A DNA stretch of 64,000 nt from the NCBI GenBank assembly GCA_031963405.1, contig JASSUJ010000001.1:2170001-2234000 (forward strand), in the 5' to 3' direction. The DNA is from JASSUD01 sp031963405. Lineage in GTDB: Bacteria > Pseudomonadota > Gammaproteobacteria > Burkholderiales > Burkholderiaceae. A program made the translations under genes and the position numbers. A model generated the notes under the pieces. It was not told where the DNA came from. It did no database searches and worked only from the letters and a program-made list of their open reading frames with translations. Shown piece by piece: positions 55,761 through 63,907 of the stretch (position 1 is its first letter; each line of letters starts with the position of its first letter).

Positions 55761-57668
55761 ATGATTTCAATACATTTACCTGACGGATCAGTACGGCAAT
55801 TTGCTCATCCTGTGACGCTCTTTCAGGTTGCTCAGGCAATCGGCCCAGGTCTTGCCAAAGCGGCGCTTGCTGGCAAGCTTGATGGCAAGCTGGTGGATAT
55901 GTCCACGCTGATTGAGCAGGATGCTTCTTTATCCATTATTACCGGTAAAGATGCAGAAGGTCTCGACACCCTGCGCCATTCGACTGCACATCTTCTGGCC
56001 TATGCAGTGAAAGAGCTTTATCCCGAGGCACAGGTGACCATTGGCCCTGTGATCGCAGAAGGCTTTTACTATGACTTTGCCTACGCTCGTCCCTTTACGC
56101 CCGAAGACCTCGAAAAAATAGAAAAGCGTATGCAGGAAATCGTCAACCGCGACGAGCCTGTTTCGCATCAAGTCGTGTCGCGTGCCGAAGCGATCGAATA
56201 TTTCAAGAATCTTGGCGAGCATTACAAAGCTGAGATTATTGAAAGCATCCCGGCCGCCGATAAGATCAAACTTTATTCGCATGGTAGCTTCGTTGATTTA
56301 TGTCGCGGCCCGCATGTGCCGAGTACAGGTAAATTAAAAATCTTCAAATTAATGAAGGTGGCTGGTGCTTACTGGCGAGGCGACGCACGTAACCAGCAAC
56401 TACAACGCATTTATGGCACTGCCTGGGCCAATAAAGAAGATTTAGACGCTTATTTATATCGCCTAGAAGAAGCCGAAAAACGCGATCATCGCAAACTGGC
56501 TAAACAGCTCGATTTATTCCATTTTGAAGAAGCCGCACCAGGTATGGTGTTTTGGCATCCAAAAGGCTGGGCGCTATGGCAGCAAATTGAGCAATATATA
56601 CGGCGTCAACTGACAGCCGCGGATTACAAAGAAATTCGTACTCCTTTAGTGGTAGATCGCACCCTATGGGAGCGATCTGGGCATTGGGAAAACTATCAGC
56701 AGCATATGTTTACGACCGAATCGGAAAAGCGCGATTATGCGATCAAGCCGATGAGTTGTCCGGGGCATGTGCAAATTTTTAATCACAGTTTGCACTCTTA
56801 TCGTGATTTGCCATTGCGGCTCTCAGAGTTCGGTTCCTGCCATCGAAATGAAGCATCGGGCGCCTTGCATGGTTTAATGCGAGTGCGCGGCTTTGTACAG
56901 GATGATGCGCATATTTTCTGTACAGAAGAACAAGTTATTGCTGAATCTATCGCTTTTCATGCACTAGCGATGAGTGTCTACAAGGATTTTGGCTTTACCG
57001 AGGTAGACGTCAAACTTGCCTTACGTCCGGCACAACGAGCAGGCTCTGACGAGGTATGGGATAGAGCTGAGCAGGGTTTGCGTGAAGCACTGGCTGCTTG
57101 CGATGTGGTGTGGCAAGAACTGCCTGGTGAAGGGGCGTTTTACGGACCTAAAGTCGAATACCATATTAAAGATGCACTGGGGCGTTCTTGGCAGTGTGGT
57201 ACCTTGCAGTTGGATTTTGTTTTGCCTGAGCGTCTTAACGCCGAATACGTTGCAGAGAGCAATGAGCGGCGCCAGCCAGTCATGCTGCATCGCGCCATCC
57301 TGGGTTCGTTCGAACGCTTTATCGGGATTGTGCTAGAAAATCATGCCGGCGCATTGCCCGCCTGGCTAGCGCCGACGCAAGCAGTGGTTTTGAATATCTC
57401 GCAAAATCAGAGCAAATATGTTGATTCAATCGCGCAGCAATTGAAAAAGCAGGGAATTAGAGTTGAAGCTGATTTGCGTAACGAAAAAATTAACTATAAA
57501 ATACGCGACCATGCTCAACAAAAAGTCCCTTACTTACTAATTGTTGGGGAGCGAGAGCAGGATAATCAAACTATAGCTGTGCGCGCTCGCGGTGGCATCG
57601 ACCTTGGTGTGATGACGGTGGAAGCTTTCATTGAGCGCCTAGAACACGAGGTGCAGTCTTTTAATTAA
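55761..57668 (+). CDS. thrS: Threonine-tRNA ligase
   Basis: ThrRS charges tRNA-Thr. Domain order is visible: the TGS-like N-terminal domain (MISIHLPDGSVRQFAHPVTL), the editing domain with HSTAHLLAYAV near residue 74, the class II catalytic core (motif 2 GSCHRNEASGALHGLMRVRGF split over two segments; zinc-ligand CPGH and later histidines) and the anticodon-binding domain. The ATG at 55761 follows AGGAGAGCGTA and gives 635 residues, the usual length; GTG 55743 is in frame but less likely. thrS-infC-rpmI-rplT is a widely conserved order. Confidence 0.98.
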   Translation: MISIHLPDGSVRQFAHPVTLFQVAQAIGPGLAKAALAGKLDGKLVDMSTLIEQDASLSIITGKDAEGLDTLRHSTAHLLAYAVKELYPEAQVTIGPVIAEGFYYDFAYARPFTPEDLEKIEKRMQEIVNRDEPVSHQVVSRAEAIEYFKNLGEHYKAEIIESIPAADKIKLYSHGSFVDLCRGPHVPSTGKLKIFKLMKVAGAYWRGDARNQQLQRIYGTAWANKEDLDAYLYRLEEAEKRDHRKLAKQLDLFHFEEAAPGMVFWHPKGWALWQQIEQYIRRQLTAADYKEIRTPLVVDRTLWERSGHWENYQQHMFTTESEKRDYAIKPMSCPGHVQIFNHSLHSYRDLPLRLSEFGSCHRNEASGALHGLMRVRGFVQDDAHIFCTEEQVIAESIAFHALAMSVYKDFGFTEVDVKLALRPAQRAGSDEVWDRAEQGLREALAACDVVWQELPGEGAFYGPKVEYHIKDALGRSWQCGTLQLDFVLPERLNAEYVAESNERRQPVMLHRAILGSFERFIGIVLENHAGALPAWLAPTQAVVLNISQNQSKYVDSIAQQLKKQGIRVEADLRNEKINYKIRDHAQQKVPYLLIVGEREQDNQTIAVRARGGIDLGVMTVEAFIERLEHEVQSFN

Positions 57669-57693
57669 GCTGCATGCTAAAGCTATACTTGAT

Positions 57694-57749
57694 AAGCTGA
57701 CTGTCAGCCTTACTGTGTAACTTGCCGTTATGAGTTATACAGTCAGCTT
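57694..57749 (+). promoter_or_regulatory. Hairpin in the thrS-infC spacer
   Basis: AAGCTGACTGT (57694-57704) and ACAGTCAGCTT (57739-57749) form a perfect 11-bp stem; inside, GTGTAACT and AGTTATAC extend it. A T-rich run (GATTTTTGATTTTTTAG) follows, so it could attenuate transcription into infC. Confidence 0.55.
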
Positions 57750-57779
57750 AGATTTTTGATTTTTTAGAGGAAAAATAAC

Positions 57780-58304
57780 ATCGCTACTGATAAATCTTCT
57801 CATCAGATGAATGGTGAAATCATTACGCCGGAACTTCGTCTAGTTGGTGTCGAGGGCGAGGCGCTTGGTATTGTAAAATTAGCTGAAGCGCTGCGCCTGG
57901 CAGAAACTGCCGATGTTGACCTAGTGATGATTGCGCCTAACGCCGAACCACCAGTTTGTAAGCTGATGGATTACGGCAAATTTAGATATCAAGAATCTAA
58001 AAAAGCGCATGACGCGAAGCTCAAACAAAAAATTATTCAGGTTAAGGAAGTTAAATTCCGTCCGAGTACTAACGAAGGTGATTACCACATCAAGTTACGC
58101 CACGTTACGCGTTTTCTTGAGGAAGGCGATAAAGCCAAAATCACCTTACGTTTTCGCGGACGCGAAATAGCCCACCAAGAACTTGGCATGCGCATGCTTG
58201 AACGTTTGCGCGATGATCTTGAGGAACTAGCTCAAGTTGAGCAAATGCCTAAATTAGAAGGTCGCCAAATGGTAATGGTGCTAGCTTCAAAAAAGAAAAA
58301 ATAA
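57780..58304 (+). CDS. infC: Translation initiation factor IF-3 (ATC start)
   Basis: IF-3 keeps the 30S subunit free of 50S and rejects initiation at non-canonical codons. The N-domain (LRLVGVEGEALGIVKLAEAL), the linker (YGKFRYQESKKAHDAKLKQK) and the C-domain (KFRPSTNEGDYHIKLRHVTR) are clear. The family N-terminus ATDKSSHQMNGEIITPE is encoded in frame from an ATC codon at 57780, nine bases after AGAGG; the first ATG (57807) would delete nine conserved residues and has no ribosome-binding site. A rare start codon fits the known infC autoregulation, where AUU is usual. The product is then 174 residues. Confidence 0.95.
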   Translation: MATDKSSHQMNGEIITPELRLVGVEGEALGIVKLAEALRLAETADVDLVMIAPNAEPPVCKLMDYGKFRYQESKKAHDAKLKQKIIQVKEVKFRPSTNEGDYHIKLRHVTRFLEEGDKAKITLRFRGREIAHQELGMRMLERLRDDLEELAQVEQMPKLEGRQMVMVLASKKKK

Positions 58305-58309
58305 AATTA

Positions 58310-58410
58310 GGAAGCTCTGTATCGTCTCTGATACGGCGTCATGTTCGCTTGCCGTACTAGCGTACTGTCTGCGCGAACATTCCTTGTCTCAGAAACGATA
58401 CAGAGCTTCC
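58310..58410. repeat. 101-bp palindromic element after infC
   Basis: A perfect 15-bp inverted repeat (GGAAGCTCTGTATCG, 58310-58324 and 58396-58410) encloses an inner perfect stem ATGTTCGC/GCGAACAT (58341-58348, 58373-58380) and a 24-base loop (58349-58372). That loop is 22/24 identical to the reverse complement of the loop at 38811-38834, although the stems are unrelated. TA borders the element at each side. Confidence 0.88.
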
Positions 58411-58613
58411 TAGGCATTGAATCGATCGTGAGTAGAAATGCCTGGCAGTAGATTGACTTCAGGCTAGTTAAAGTTTTATTGCCTTATTGTCTAAATAAGG
58501 CTTGCAGTAGATAGATCGTTTTTAGCAGAGCAGCATACAACTGAAAAGTTAATGCTGATAAGTGGGCGAGGGTTATACAAGGGCGGAGCTAATGACCGCA
58601 CACCCTGACCACG

Positions 58614-58694
58614 TTAGAACCTGTTGTTTTGTGCCAAATTGTGATGGCACATTGCCTATTTCAACGTTGAGTTGAGAATGAAAGCAGGTTCTAA
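58614..58694. repeat. 81-bp palindromic element before rpmI
   Basis: TTAGAACCTG (58614-58623) and CAGGTTCTAA (58685-58694) are exact inverted repeats, the same ends as the 22051 element. The interior has GTGCCA-AATTGTGA-TGGCAC. It ends 16 bases before the rpmI ATG. Confidence 0.8.
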
Positions 58695-58710
58695 AAATTT
58701 TGGAGCTTTT

Positions 58711-58908
58711 ATGCCTAAAATGAAAACCAAAAAAAGCGCGGCCAAGCGCTTTGTTGTACGCCCAGGCGGGACTGTTAAGCGGGGTCAGGCTTTTAAACGC
58801 CATATCCTGACCAAAAGAGCGACGAAAAATAAACGCCAATTGCGCGGCAGCACAGAAGTTCATGCCGCAGATATCAAATCAGTGCGCGCTATGATGCCGT
58901 ATGCCTAA
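58711..58908 (+). CDS. rpmI: 50S ribosomal protein L35
   Basis: L35 is a small basic 50S protein: MPKMKTKKSAAKRFVVRPGG and KRGQAFKRHILTKRATKNKR are typical, 65 residues. The ATG at 58711 follows TGGAGCTTTT; an earlier frame from 58672 would cross the repeat and is rejected. rplT follows after 22 bases. Confidence 0.97.
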   Translation: MPKMKTKKSAAKRFVVRPGGTVKRGQAFKRHILTKRATKNKRQLRGSTEVHAADIKSVRAMMPYA

Positions 58909-58930
58909 TCTAGGCCTCTAGGAGAAAAGA

Positions 58931-59290
58931 ATGTCTCGAGTCAAACGCGGAGTCACAGCACGCGCCCGTCATAAAAAAGTTATCGACGCAGCCAAAGGGT
59001 ACCGTGGCCGCCGGAAAAACGTCTACCGCGTTGCTAAGCAAGCGGTGATGAAGGCTGGTCAGTATGCTTATCGCGATCGCCGCAATAAAAAGCGCGTTTT
59101 TCGTGCTTTGTGGATTACCCGTATTAATGCTGCAGTGCGCGAGCACGATCTAACTTATAGTGTCTTTATCAATGGACTTGCCAAGGCAGAAATTGGCCTT
59201 GACCGCAAAGTGTTAGCGGATATGGCAGTGAATGATAAAGCTGCTTTTGCTTCGATTGTGCAACAGGTGAAAGCTACTGTTACCGCCTAG
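58931..59290 (+). CDS. rplT: 50S ribosomal protein L20
   Basis: L20 is an early 50S assembly protein and, in enterobacteria, the translational repressor of rpmI-rplT. MSRVKRGVTARARHKKVIDA, GYRGRRKNVYRVAKQAVMKA and RITRINAAVREHDLTYS-like (here WITRINAAVREHDLTYSVFI) identify it; 119 residues. AGGAGAAAAGA precedes the ATG. A strong terminator follows. Confidence 0.98.
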   Translation: MSRVKRGVTARARHKKVIDAAKGYRGRRKNVYRVAKQAVMKAGQYAYRDRRNKKRVFRALWITRINAAVREHDLTYSVFINGLAKAEIGLDRKVLADMAVNDKAAFASIVQQVKATVTA

Positions 59291-59329
59291 CATATTGATA
59301 CGGCACCTATAAATTGGGTGTGAGGTGAG

Positions 59330-59356
59330 AAAGGGGCTCGATGAAGCCCCTTTTTT
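59330..59356 (+). terminator. Terminator after rplT
   Basis: AAAGGGGCT (59330-59338) and AGCCCCTTT (59345-59353) form a perfect 9-bp stem with a 6-base loop and a run of six T residues (59351-59356). It separates the infC-rplT unit from pheST. Confidence 0.92.
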
Positions 59357-59647
59357 CATCGTGCAAAGCTTGTATAAGGCTTCCTAAAAGCGCTCTTGTT
59401 TCTTTTGCAAGGTCAGGGACCAGGAAACCTCAGAGGTATATATAAATGGCCATGAGGCTTGTTGCTACTTTTTGTAACTCGGATACTGAGCACCTATTCA
59501 AAATCTCAAATAAAAGGGGTAGAGAAGGTGAGAGGTAAACATGTTGGAGTTCCGTATTTAGCAAAACGCTTCCACCCCAACGCACGGACTTAAAGACTTA
59601 TTCAAGGCCTCTTTAGTGCTTGTGTTATTTCTAGCAGATTAAAACAA
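59357..59647. other. pheS leader region
   Basis: No gene, clear promoter or phenylalanine-rich leader peptide is visible. A 28-codon frame at 59452-59538 contains only two Phe codons. The phrase CGGATACTGAGC near 59483 also occurs after nusG near 19479, possibly by chance. Confidence 0.4.
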
Positions 59648-60661
59648 ATGAATTTGGAACAAATTGTTGCCAGTGCTAAGCAGGCTTTTGCTGCTGCTCT
59701 TGACACTGCCTCGCTCGAAAATGAAAAAGCTCGCTTTTTTGGAAAAGCCGGGCAATTAACCGAACTTTTGAAAGCATTAGGACGACTTGAGCCCGAGGAG
59801 CGCAAGAGGGAAGGGGCAAAAATTAATCTGGCTAAGCAAGAAATCGAGCAAGCATTGCGCGTGCGTCGCCAGGCCTTGGCCGATGCTTTGCTTGAGCAGC
59901 GCCTGGCGCTAGAGTCAATAGACGTCACTTTGCCTGGCCGGGGCATGAGCAATGGCAGCTTGCATCCGGTGATGATGGCGTGGGAGCGTGCCGAGCAAAT
60001 TTTTAGCTCAATTGGCTTTGAAGTAGCGCAAGGGCCTGAAATTGAAACGGATTGGTATAACTTCACGGCGCTCAATAGTCCCGCCAACCATCCTGCGCGC
60101 TCTATGCAAGATACTTTTTATCTTGATGCAAAAGATGAGAGCGGCGCTCCGCTTGTGCTGCGTACCCACACGAGCGCTATGCAAATCCGCTATGCGCAAG
60201 CTCATTGCCCGCCTCTCAAAGTTATCGCCCCCGGCCGTGTCTATCGAGTAGATAGCGATGCGACCCATTCGCCGATGTTTAATCAGGTAGAAGGACTGTG
60301 GATTGATGAGAAAATCAGCTTTGCTGATCTGAAAGGCGTCTACACTGATTTTTTATCTAAATTTTTTGAGCGCGACGACTTACAGGTGCGCTTTCGCCCC
60401 TCGTACTTCCCATTTACCGAACCATCAGCTGAAATTGATATGAAATTCGAGCATGGTAAAAACGCGGGCCAATGGTTGGAAATTTCTGGGGCAGGGCAGG
60501 TCCATCCAACCGTGATGCGTAATATGGGATTTGACCCTGAGCGCTATACAGGCTTTGCTTTTGGCAGTGGCCTTGAGCGGTTAGCCATGTTGCGCTACAA
60601 CGTATCCGATATGCGGCATTTTTTTGCAGGTGATCTGCGTTTCTTAGCGCAGTTCAAATAA
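59648..60661 (+). CDS. pheS: Phenylalanine-tRNA ligase alpha subunit
   Basis: PheS is the class II catalytic subunit of the (alpha-beta)2 enzyme. The N-terminal coiled coil (about residues 1-90) is followed by PGRGMSNGSLHPVMMAWERA, motif 2 (VIAPGRVYRVDSDATHSPMF), FRPSYFPFTEPSAEID and motif 3 GFGSGLERLAML-like (FAFGSGLERLAML). The 337-residue length is normal. The ribosome-binding site is weak. pheT follows, but 274 bases away. Confidence 0.98.
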   Translation: MNLEQIVASAKQAFAAALDTASLENEKARFFGKAGQLTELLKALGRLEPEERKREGAKINLAKQEIEQALRVRRQALADALLEQRLALESIDVTLPGRGMSNGSLHPVMMAWERAEQIFSSIGFEVAQGPEIETDWYNFTALNSPANHPARSMQDTFYLDAKDESGAPLVLRTHTSAMQIRYAQAHCPPLKVIAPGRVYRVDSDATHSPMFNQVEGLWIDEKISFADLKGVYTDFLSKFFERDDLQVRFRPSYFPFTEPSAEIDMKFEHGKNAGQWLEISGAGQVHPTVMRNMGFDPERYTGFAFGSGLERLAMLRYNVSDMRHFFAGDLRFLAQFK

Positions 60662-60733
60662 GGAAGTGCTGATTAAGTGCGAGTACAGCATATCGCTACT
60701 CCTGCTTGATGCAGTGCCCCTATAGCCTACTTA

Positions 60734-60885
60734 GAACCTGTTTAGCGTTTTCCAAAGGTGCCATTATTTGGGGAGTCCTGTAGTGAGGTAAACCTCGCAG
60801 GAGCTGGAATGCACTCTAATACATGAGCTTCCGAGCGCCACGCGATTCCCAAGAAAGGTGCTTTTGGGAGACGCTAAACAAGTTC
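60734..60885. repeat. 152-bp palindromic element inside pheST
   Basis: GAACCTGTTTAGCG (60734-60747) pairs with CGCTAAACAAGTTC (60872-60885), and pairing extends inward about 35 bases. TTA stands immediately outside each end (60731-60733, 60886-60888), in direct orientation. The centre, GGAATGCAC...ATACATGAGC-TTCCGAGC (60806-60836), is shared with the element at 22051. Confidence 0.85.
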
Positions 60886-60935
60886 TTAGCCCATGTTCTA
60901 TATGGGCCAACGTTCCAAACTAATTAAAGTAATCT

Positions 60936-63368
60936 ATGCAATTTTCAGCATCTTGGCTAAAAGACTTTACTAATCCGCCTGTCTCAAGCGAGCAGCTGGC
61001 GCACGAACTGACCATGGCTGGCTTAGAAGTAGAAAGCTTAATCACGGTGGCCCCACCCACAGCCAACATTGTGGTGGGCCTTGTGCGTGAAGTCACGCCT
61101 CATCCAAACGCCGACAAACTCAAGGTATGTCAAGTTGATGTAGGGGCGGGCGATCTCCTTAATATCGTATGTGGCGCACCCAATGTCGTACCCGGCATAA
61201 AAGTGCCGTGTGCTTTAGTTGGCGCACAATTACCGCCAGCAGAAGAGGGTGCTAAACCGTTCCTCATTAAGCTGAGTAAACTGCGCGGCGTTGAAAGCCA
61301 GGGCATGCTGTGTGCTGCACGTGAACTCAAACTACCTGACGAAACAGGTGGCTTGCTAATACTTGCTGAAGATGCAGTGATTGGGCAAGACATCCGCACC
61401 ACGCTTAATCTTGACGATAAAATTTTTGAAATCAAGCTGACGCCAAATCGTGCTGATTGCTTGTCAGTATTTGGTGTTGCACGTGAAGTCGCGGCTATTA
61501 CTGATACGCCATTGCAAGCGCTAACCTTTGAGCCTGTACAGGTTGAATGCGCAGATACGTTACCTGTCAACATTTCTGCTCCTGATTTGTGCGGACGTTT
61601 TTCGGGAAGGATAATCCGTCACGTCAATGCCCACGTCAAAACGCCTACCTGGATGGTGGAGCGCCTAGAGCGTGCAGGTCAGCGCAGTATCTCAGTACTG
61701 GTAGATATCTCTAATTACGTGATGCTTGCCTTTGGGCAGCCATCGCATCTGTTTGACCTGAACAAACTTAAAGGTTCGCTTGAGGTTCGTTGGGCGCATC
61801 CGGGTGAGCAACTGACGTTGCTAAATGGTGCCAGTGTCGCGCTTGACCAAACAGTCGGCGTGCTCGTCGATGAGCAAGGCGTGCAAAGTCTAGCCGGCAT
61901 TATGGGGGGCGAACACACTGCAGTCTCGCTTGATACGCGTGATGTTTATCTAGAGGTGGCGTTTTGGCAGCCAGACAGTATTCGCGGGCGGGCGCAGCGT
62001 TATCGCTGCTTAAGCGAAGCATCGCATCGTTTTGAACGAGGCGTGGATTATGCTTCAACCGTTACCCAGCTCGACTATATTACGCGCCTGATTCTCGATA
62101 TTTGCGGCGGTCAAGCTGGTCCAGTTGATGATCAAATTATCAATTTGCCTACACGCGCACCTATCAAACTACGCGTGGCGCGTGCCAACCGCATTATTGG
62201 CGTACCTTTAAGTGCCACTCAAATCACAGAGATTTTCACGCGCCTAGGCTTGCCATTTGAATTCTCGAATGACACCTTTTTAGTCACACCGCCGTCTTAC
62301 CGTTTTGATCTTGAGATTGAAGAGGATTTAATTGAAGAAATCGCACGCGTCTATGGCTTTGACAATATTCCCGCGCGTGCGCCAGTGGCATCCAACGCCA
62401 TGCTTGCCAAGCCTAGTAATGTTCGTCCGCTTCATGCAGTGCGTCATGCGTTGGCTGCACGTGACTACAACGAAACGCTAAATTTCAGCTTTGTAGAAGA
62501 AGCTTGGGAACATGATTTTGCTGGCAATACTCAGCCGGTACGTCTGTTAAATCCCATCTCAAGCCAGCTATCAGTCATGCGCAGCACCTTAATCGGTAGT
62601 TTAGTGCAAGGGCTTCGCTATAACTTAAATCGGAAAGCAGAGCGTATTCGGCTATTTGAAATTGGCAAGGTATTTATCGCTGACGCCACTATGCCGGCTG
62701 GCCCTCTTAATGTTGCTGGTTTTGCACAGCCCTTGCGGGTAGCAGCGCTGGCCTACGGTCCAGTATTCAATGATCAATGGGGAACCGCTTCGCGCTGGGT
62801 CGACTTTTTTGATTTGAAAGGCGATCTGGAAGCGCTTTTTGCCCCATTTGAGCTGCGCTTTGTTAAGGCTGAGCATCCCGCCTTACATCCTGGGCGTAGT
62901 GCCTCCATCGAATGCGATGGTCAAACAGTGGGTTGGCTTGGTGAGCTACATCCTCGCTGGCTGCAAAAATACGATTTACCGAAAGCGCCGGTGTTGTTCG
63001 AAGTCGACGCACAAGCACTGACTCAACGCCTATTGCCGAAAGCCTCGGAAGGCTCGAAATTCCCACCTGTGAAGCGCGACATTGCGGTGATTGTTGATCA
63101 GAAAATCGAAGCGCAAGCGCTACTTGATGAACTGCAAAAAGCCGCGAGCGAAGAGTCCTGCCAAGATGTGCAGCAAATTACCCTATTTGATGTATTCCGG
63201 CCGCAAGCTGAGAGTACGGGTGAAATAGCAGCACATGAAAAAAGCCTAGCGTTTCGTATAACCTTGCAAAATGCTGAAGAGACATTGCAGGATAAAACGA
63301 TTGAAGGTGCCATAGAAACGCTAATTGAACGCCTAGTTCGAGTGTATGGTGCACGGTTACGCGGTTGA
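60936..63368 (+). CDS. pheT: Phenylalanine-tRNA ligase beta subunit
   Basis: PheT binds tRNA-Phe and edits mischarged Tyr-tRNA. Domains in order: an EMAP-like tRNA-binding domain at about residues 39-150 (VVGLVREVTPHPNADKLKVC), the B3/B4 editing domain, the B5 domain (KLRVARANRIIGVPLSATQI), the catalytic-like core and a C-terminal FDX-ACB domain (KFPPVKRDIAVIVDQ to the end). The 810-residue length is normal. It is the last gene in the window; ihfA, its usual follower in Proteobacteria, is not seen in the next 632 bases. Confidence 0.98.
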   Translation: MQFSASWLKDFTNPPVSSEQLAHELTMAGLEVESLITVAPPTANIVVGLVREVTPHPNADKLKVCQVDVGAGDLLNIVCGAPNVVPGIKVPCALVGAQLPPAEEGAKPFLIKLSKLRGVESQGMLCAARELKLPDETGGLLILAEDAVIGQDIRTTLNLDDKIFEIKLTPNRADCLSVFGVAREVAAITDTPLQALTFEPVQVECADTLPVNISAPDLCGRFSGRIIRHVNAHVKTPTWMVERLERAGQRSISVLVDISNYVMLAFGQPSHLFDLNKLKGSLEVRWAHPGEQLTLLNGASVALDQTVGVLVDEQGVQSLAGIMGGEHTAVSLDTRDVYLEVAFWQPDSIRGRAQRYRCLSEASHRFERGVDYASTVTQLDYITRLILDICGGQAGPVDDQIINLPTRAPIKLRVARANRIIGVPLSATQITEIFTRLGLPFEFSNDTFLVTPPSYRFDLEIEEDLIEEIARVYGFDNIPARAPVASNAMLAKPSNVRPLHAVRHALAARDYNETLNFSFVEEAWEHDFAGNTQPVRLLNPISSQLSVMRSTLIGSLVQGLRYNLNRKAERIRLFEIGKVFIADATMPAGPLNVAGFAQPLRVAALAYGPVFNDQWGTASRWVDFFDLKGDLEALFAPFELRFVKAEHPALHPGRSASIECDGQTVGWLGELHPRWLQKYDLPKAPVLFEVDAQALTQRLLPKASEGSKFPPVKRDIAVIVDQKIEAQALLDELQKAASEESCQDVQQITLFDVFRPQAESTGEIAAHEKSLAFRITLQNAEETLQDKTIEGAIETLIERLVRVYGARLRG

Positions 63369-63408
63369 CCTACCTTAACTTTATTTTGCTTTATTGATAA
63401 GCAGATTG

Positions 63409-63526
63409 AGAGAAGGCCTGCATCACCTGGGAGTAAGAAATGTCAGCGCAGATAGTACGTCTTAGTATGTTTAGCCTGGCTATGAGGCATAAAAATGCTG
63501 CCAGTCGGATTATGCCGACCTTCCTC
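63409..63526. repeat. Palindromic element after pheT
   Basis: GAGAAGGCCTGCATCACC at the left pairs imperfectly with GATTATGCCGACCTTCCTC at the right. The centre GCGCAGATAGTACG (63446-63459) matches the GCGCAGACAGTAC of the 38774 loop and, in reverse, that of 58310. Confidence 0.75.
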
Positions 63527-63565
63527 AGCCTTGCCTTGCCACTTTAAACCTAGGTATTGCTCTAG

Positions 63566-63764
63566 GGCCTGTCCTCAATGAAAATGGGCGCGCCTAAAAG
63601 CCGTCAACCTCTCATTTAAGATGAGTTTTTTAGAGGAAGGTAGCAGCCAGTGCGCCCTGCTGCGTCGCGTGACGCTTGTTTGGGTCAACCAAACGGCGCG
63701 CCCCGCTCCTTGCAGGGCGCGCTGGCTGCTACCTTCGCGAGCCCGTTTTCATTGAGGACAGGCC
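63566..63764. repeat. 199-bp compound palindromic element
   Basis: Terminal inverted repeats of 24 bases start GGCCTGTCCTCAATGAAAA and are flanked by CTAG on both sides (63562-63565, 63765-63768), a YTAR-type sequence although palindromic. Inside lies a second 25-bp inverted repeat, GAAGGTAGCAGCCAG... (63636-63660 with 63712-63736, one wobble), and within that two small perfect hairpins, GCGTC-GCGT-GACGC and GTTTGG-GTCAA-CCAAAC. Confidence 0.88.
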
Positions 63765-63787
63765 CTAGGCTTCCTAACAAAATTTAA

Positions 63788-63907
63788 GGAAGGACTACTG
63801 CCTAACGGGGCGGCAGGACATCGAACTGTAAGTCTCCCTTTTTTACATTGGGTACGTTTTTGCTGGCAGCAAAGGCATTCCTTGCCCACGGGTTAGGCGG
63901 ACCTCCC
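63788..63907. repeat. 120-bp palindromic element flanked by TTAA
   Basis: GGAAGGACTACTGCCTAAC pairs imperfectly with GGTTAGGCGGACCTCCC; TTAA lies on both sides (63784-63787, 63908-63911). The interior CAGCAAAGGCATTCCTTGCC is shared with the element at 55414. Confidence 0.8.

Larger units (their letters stand above)
58305..58710. other. infC-rpmI spacer carrying two palindromes
   Basis: infC and rpmI are usually close. Here 406 bases separate them, occupied by the elements at 58310-58410 and 58614-58694 with a gene-free stretch between. I see no promoter with good hexamers. Confidence 0.5.

Noticed and set aside
59452..59538. Possible pheST leader peptide
   Set aside because: It holds only two Phe codons, and no attenuator hairpin with a U-run follows before pheS.
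63562..63768. CTAG and TTAA flanks taken alone as proof of target duplication
   Set aside because: Both words are self-complementary, so they would appear at both ends of any extended palindrome. Only the TTAG (49158) and CTAA (2347) cases count as strong evidence.
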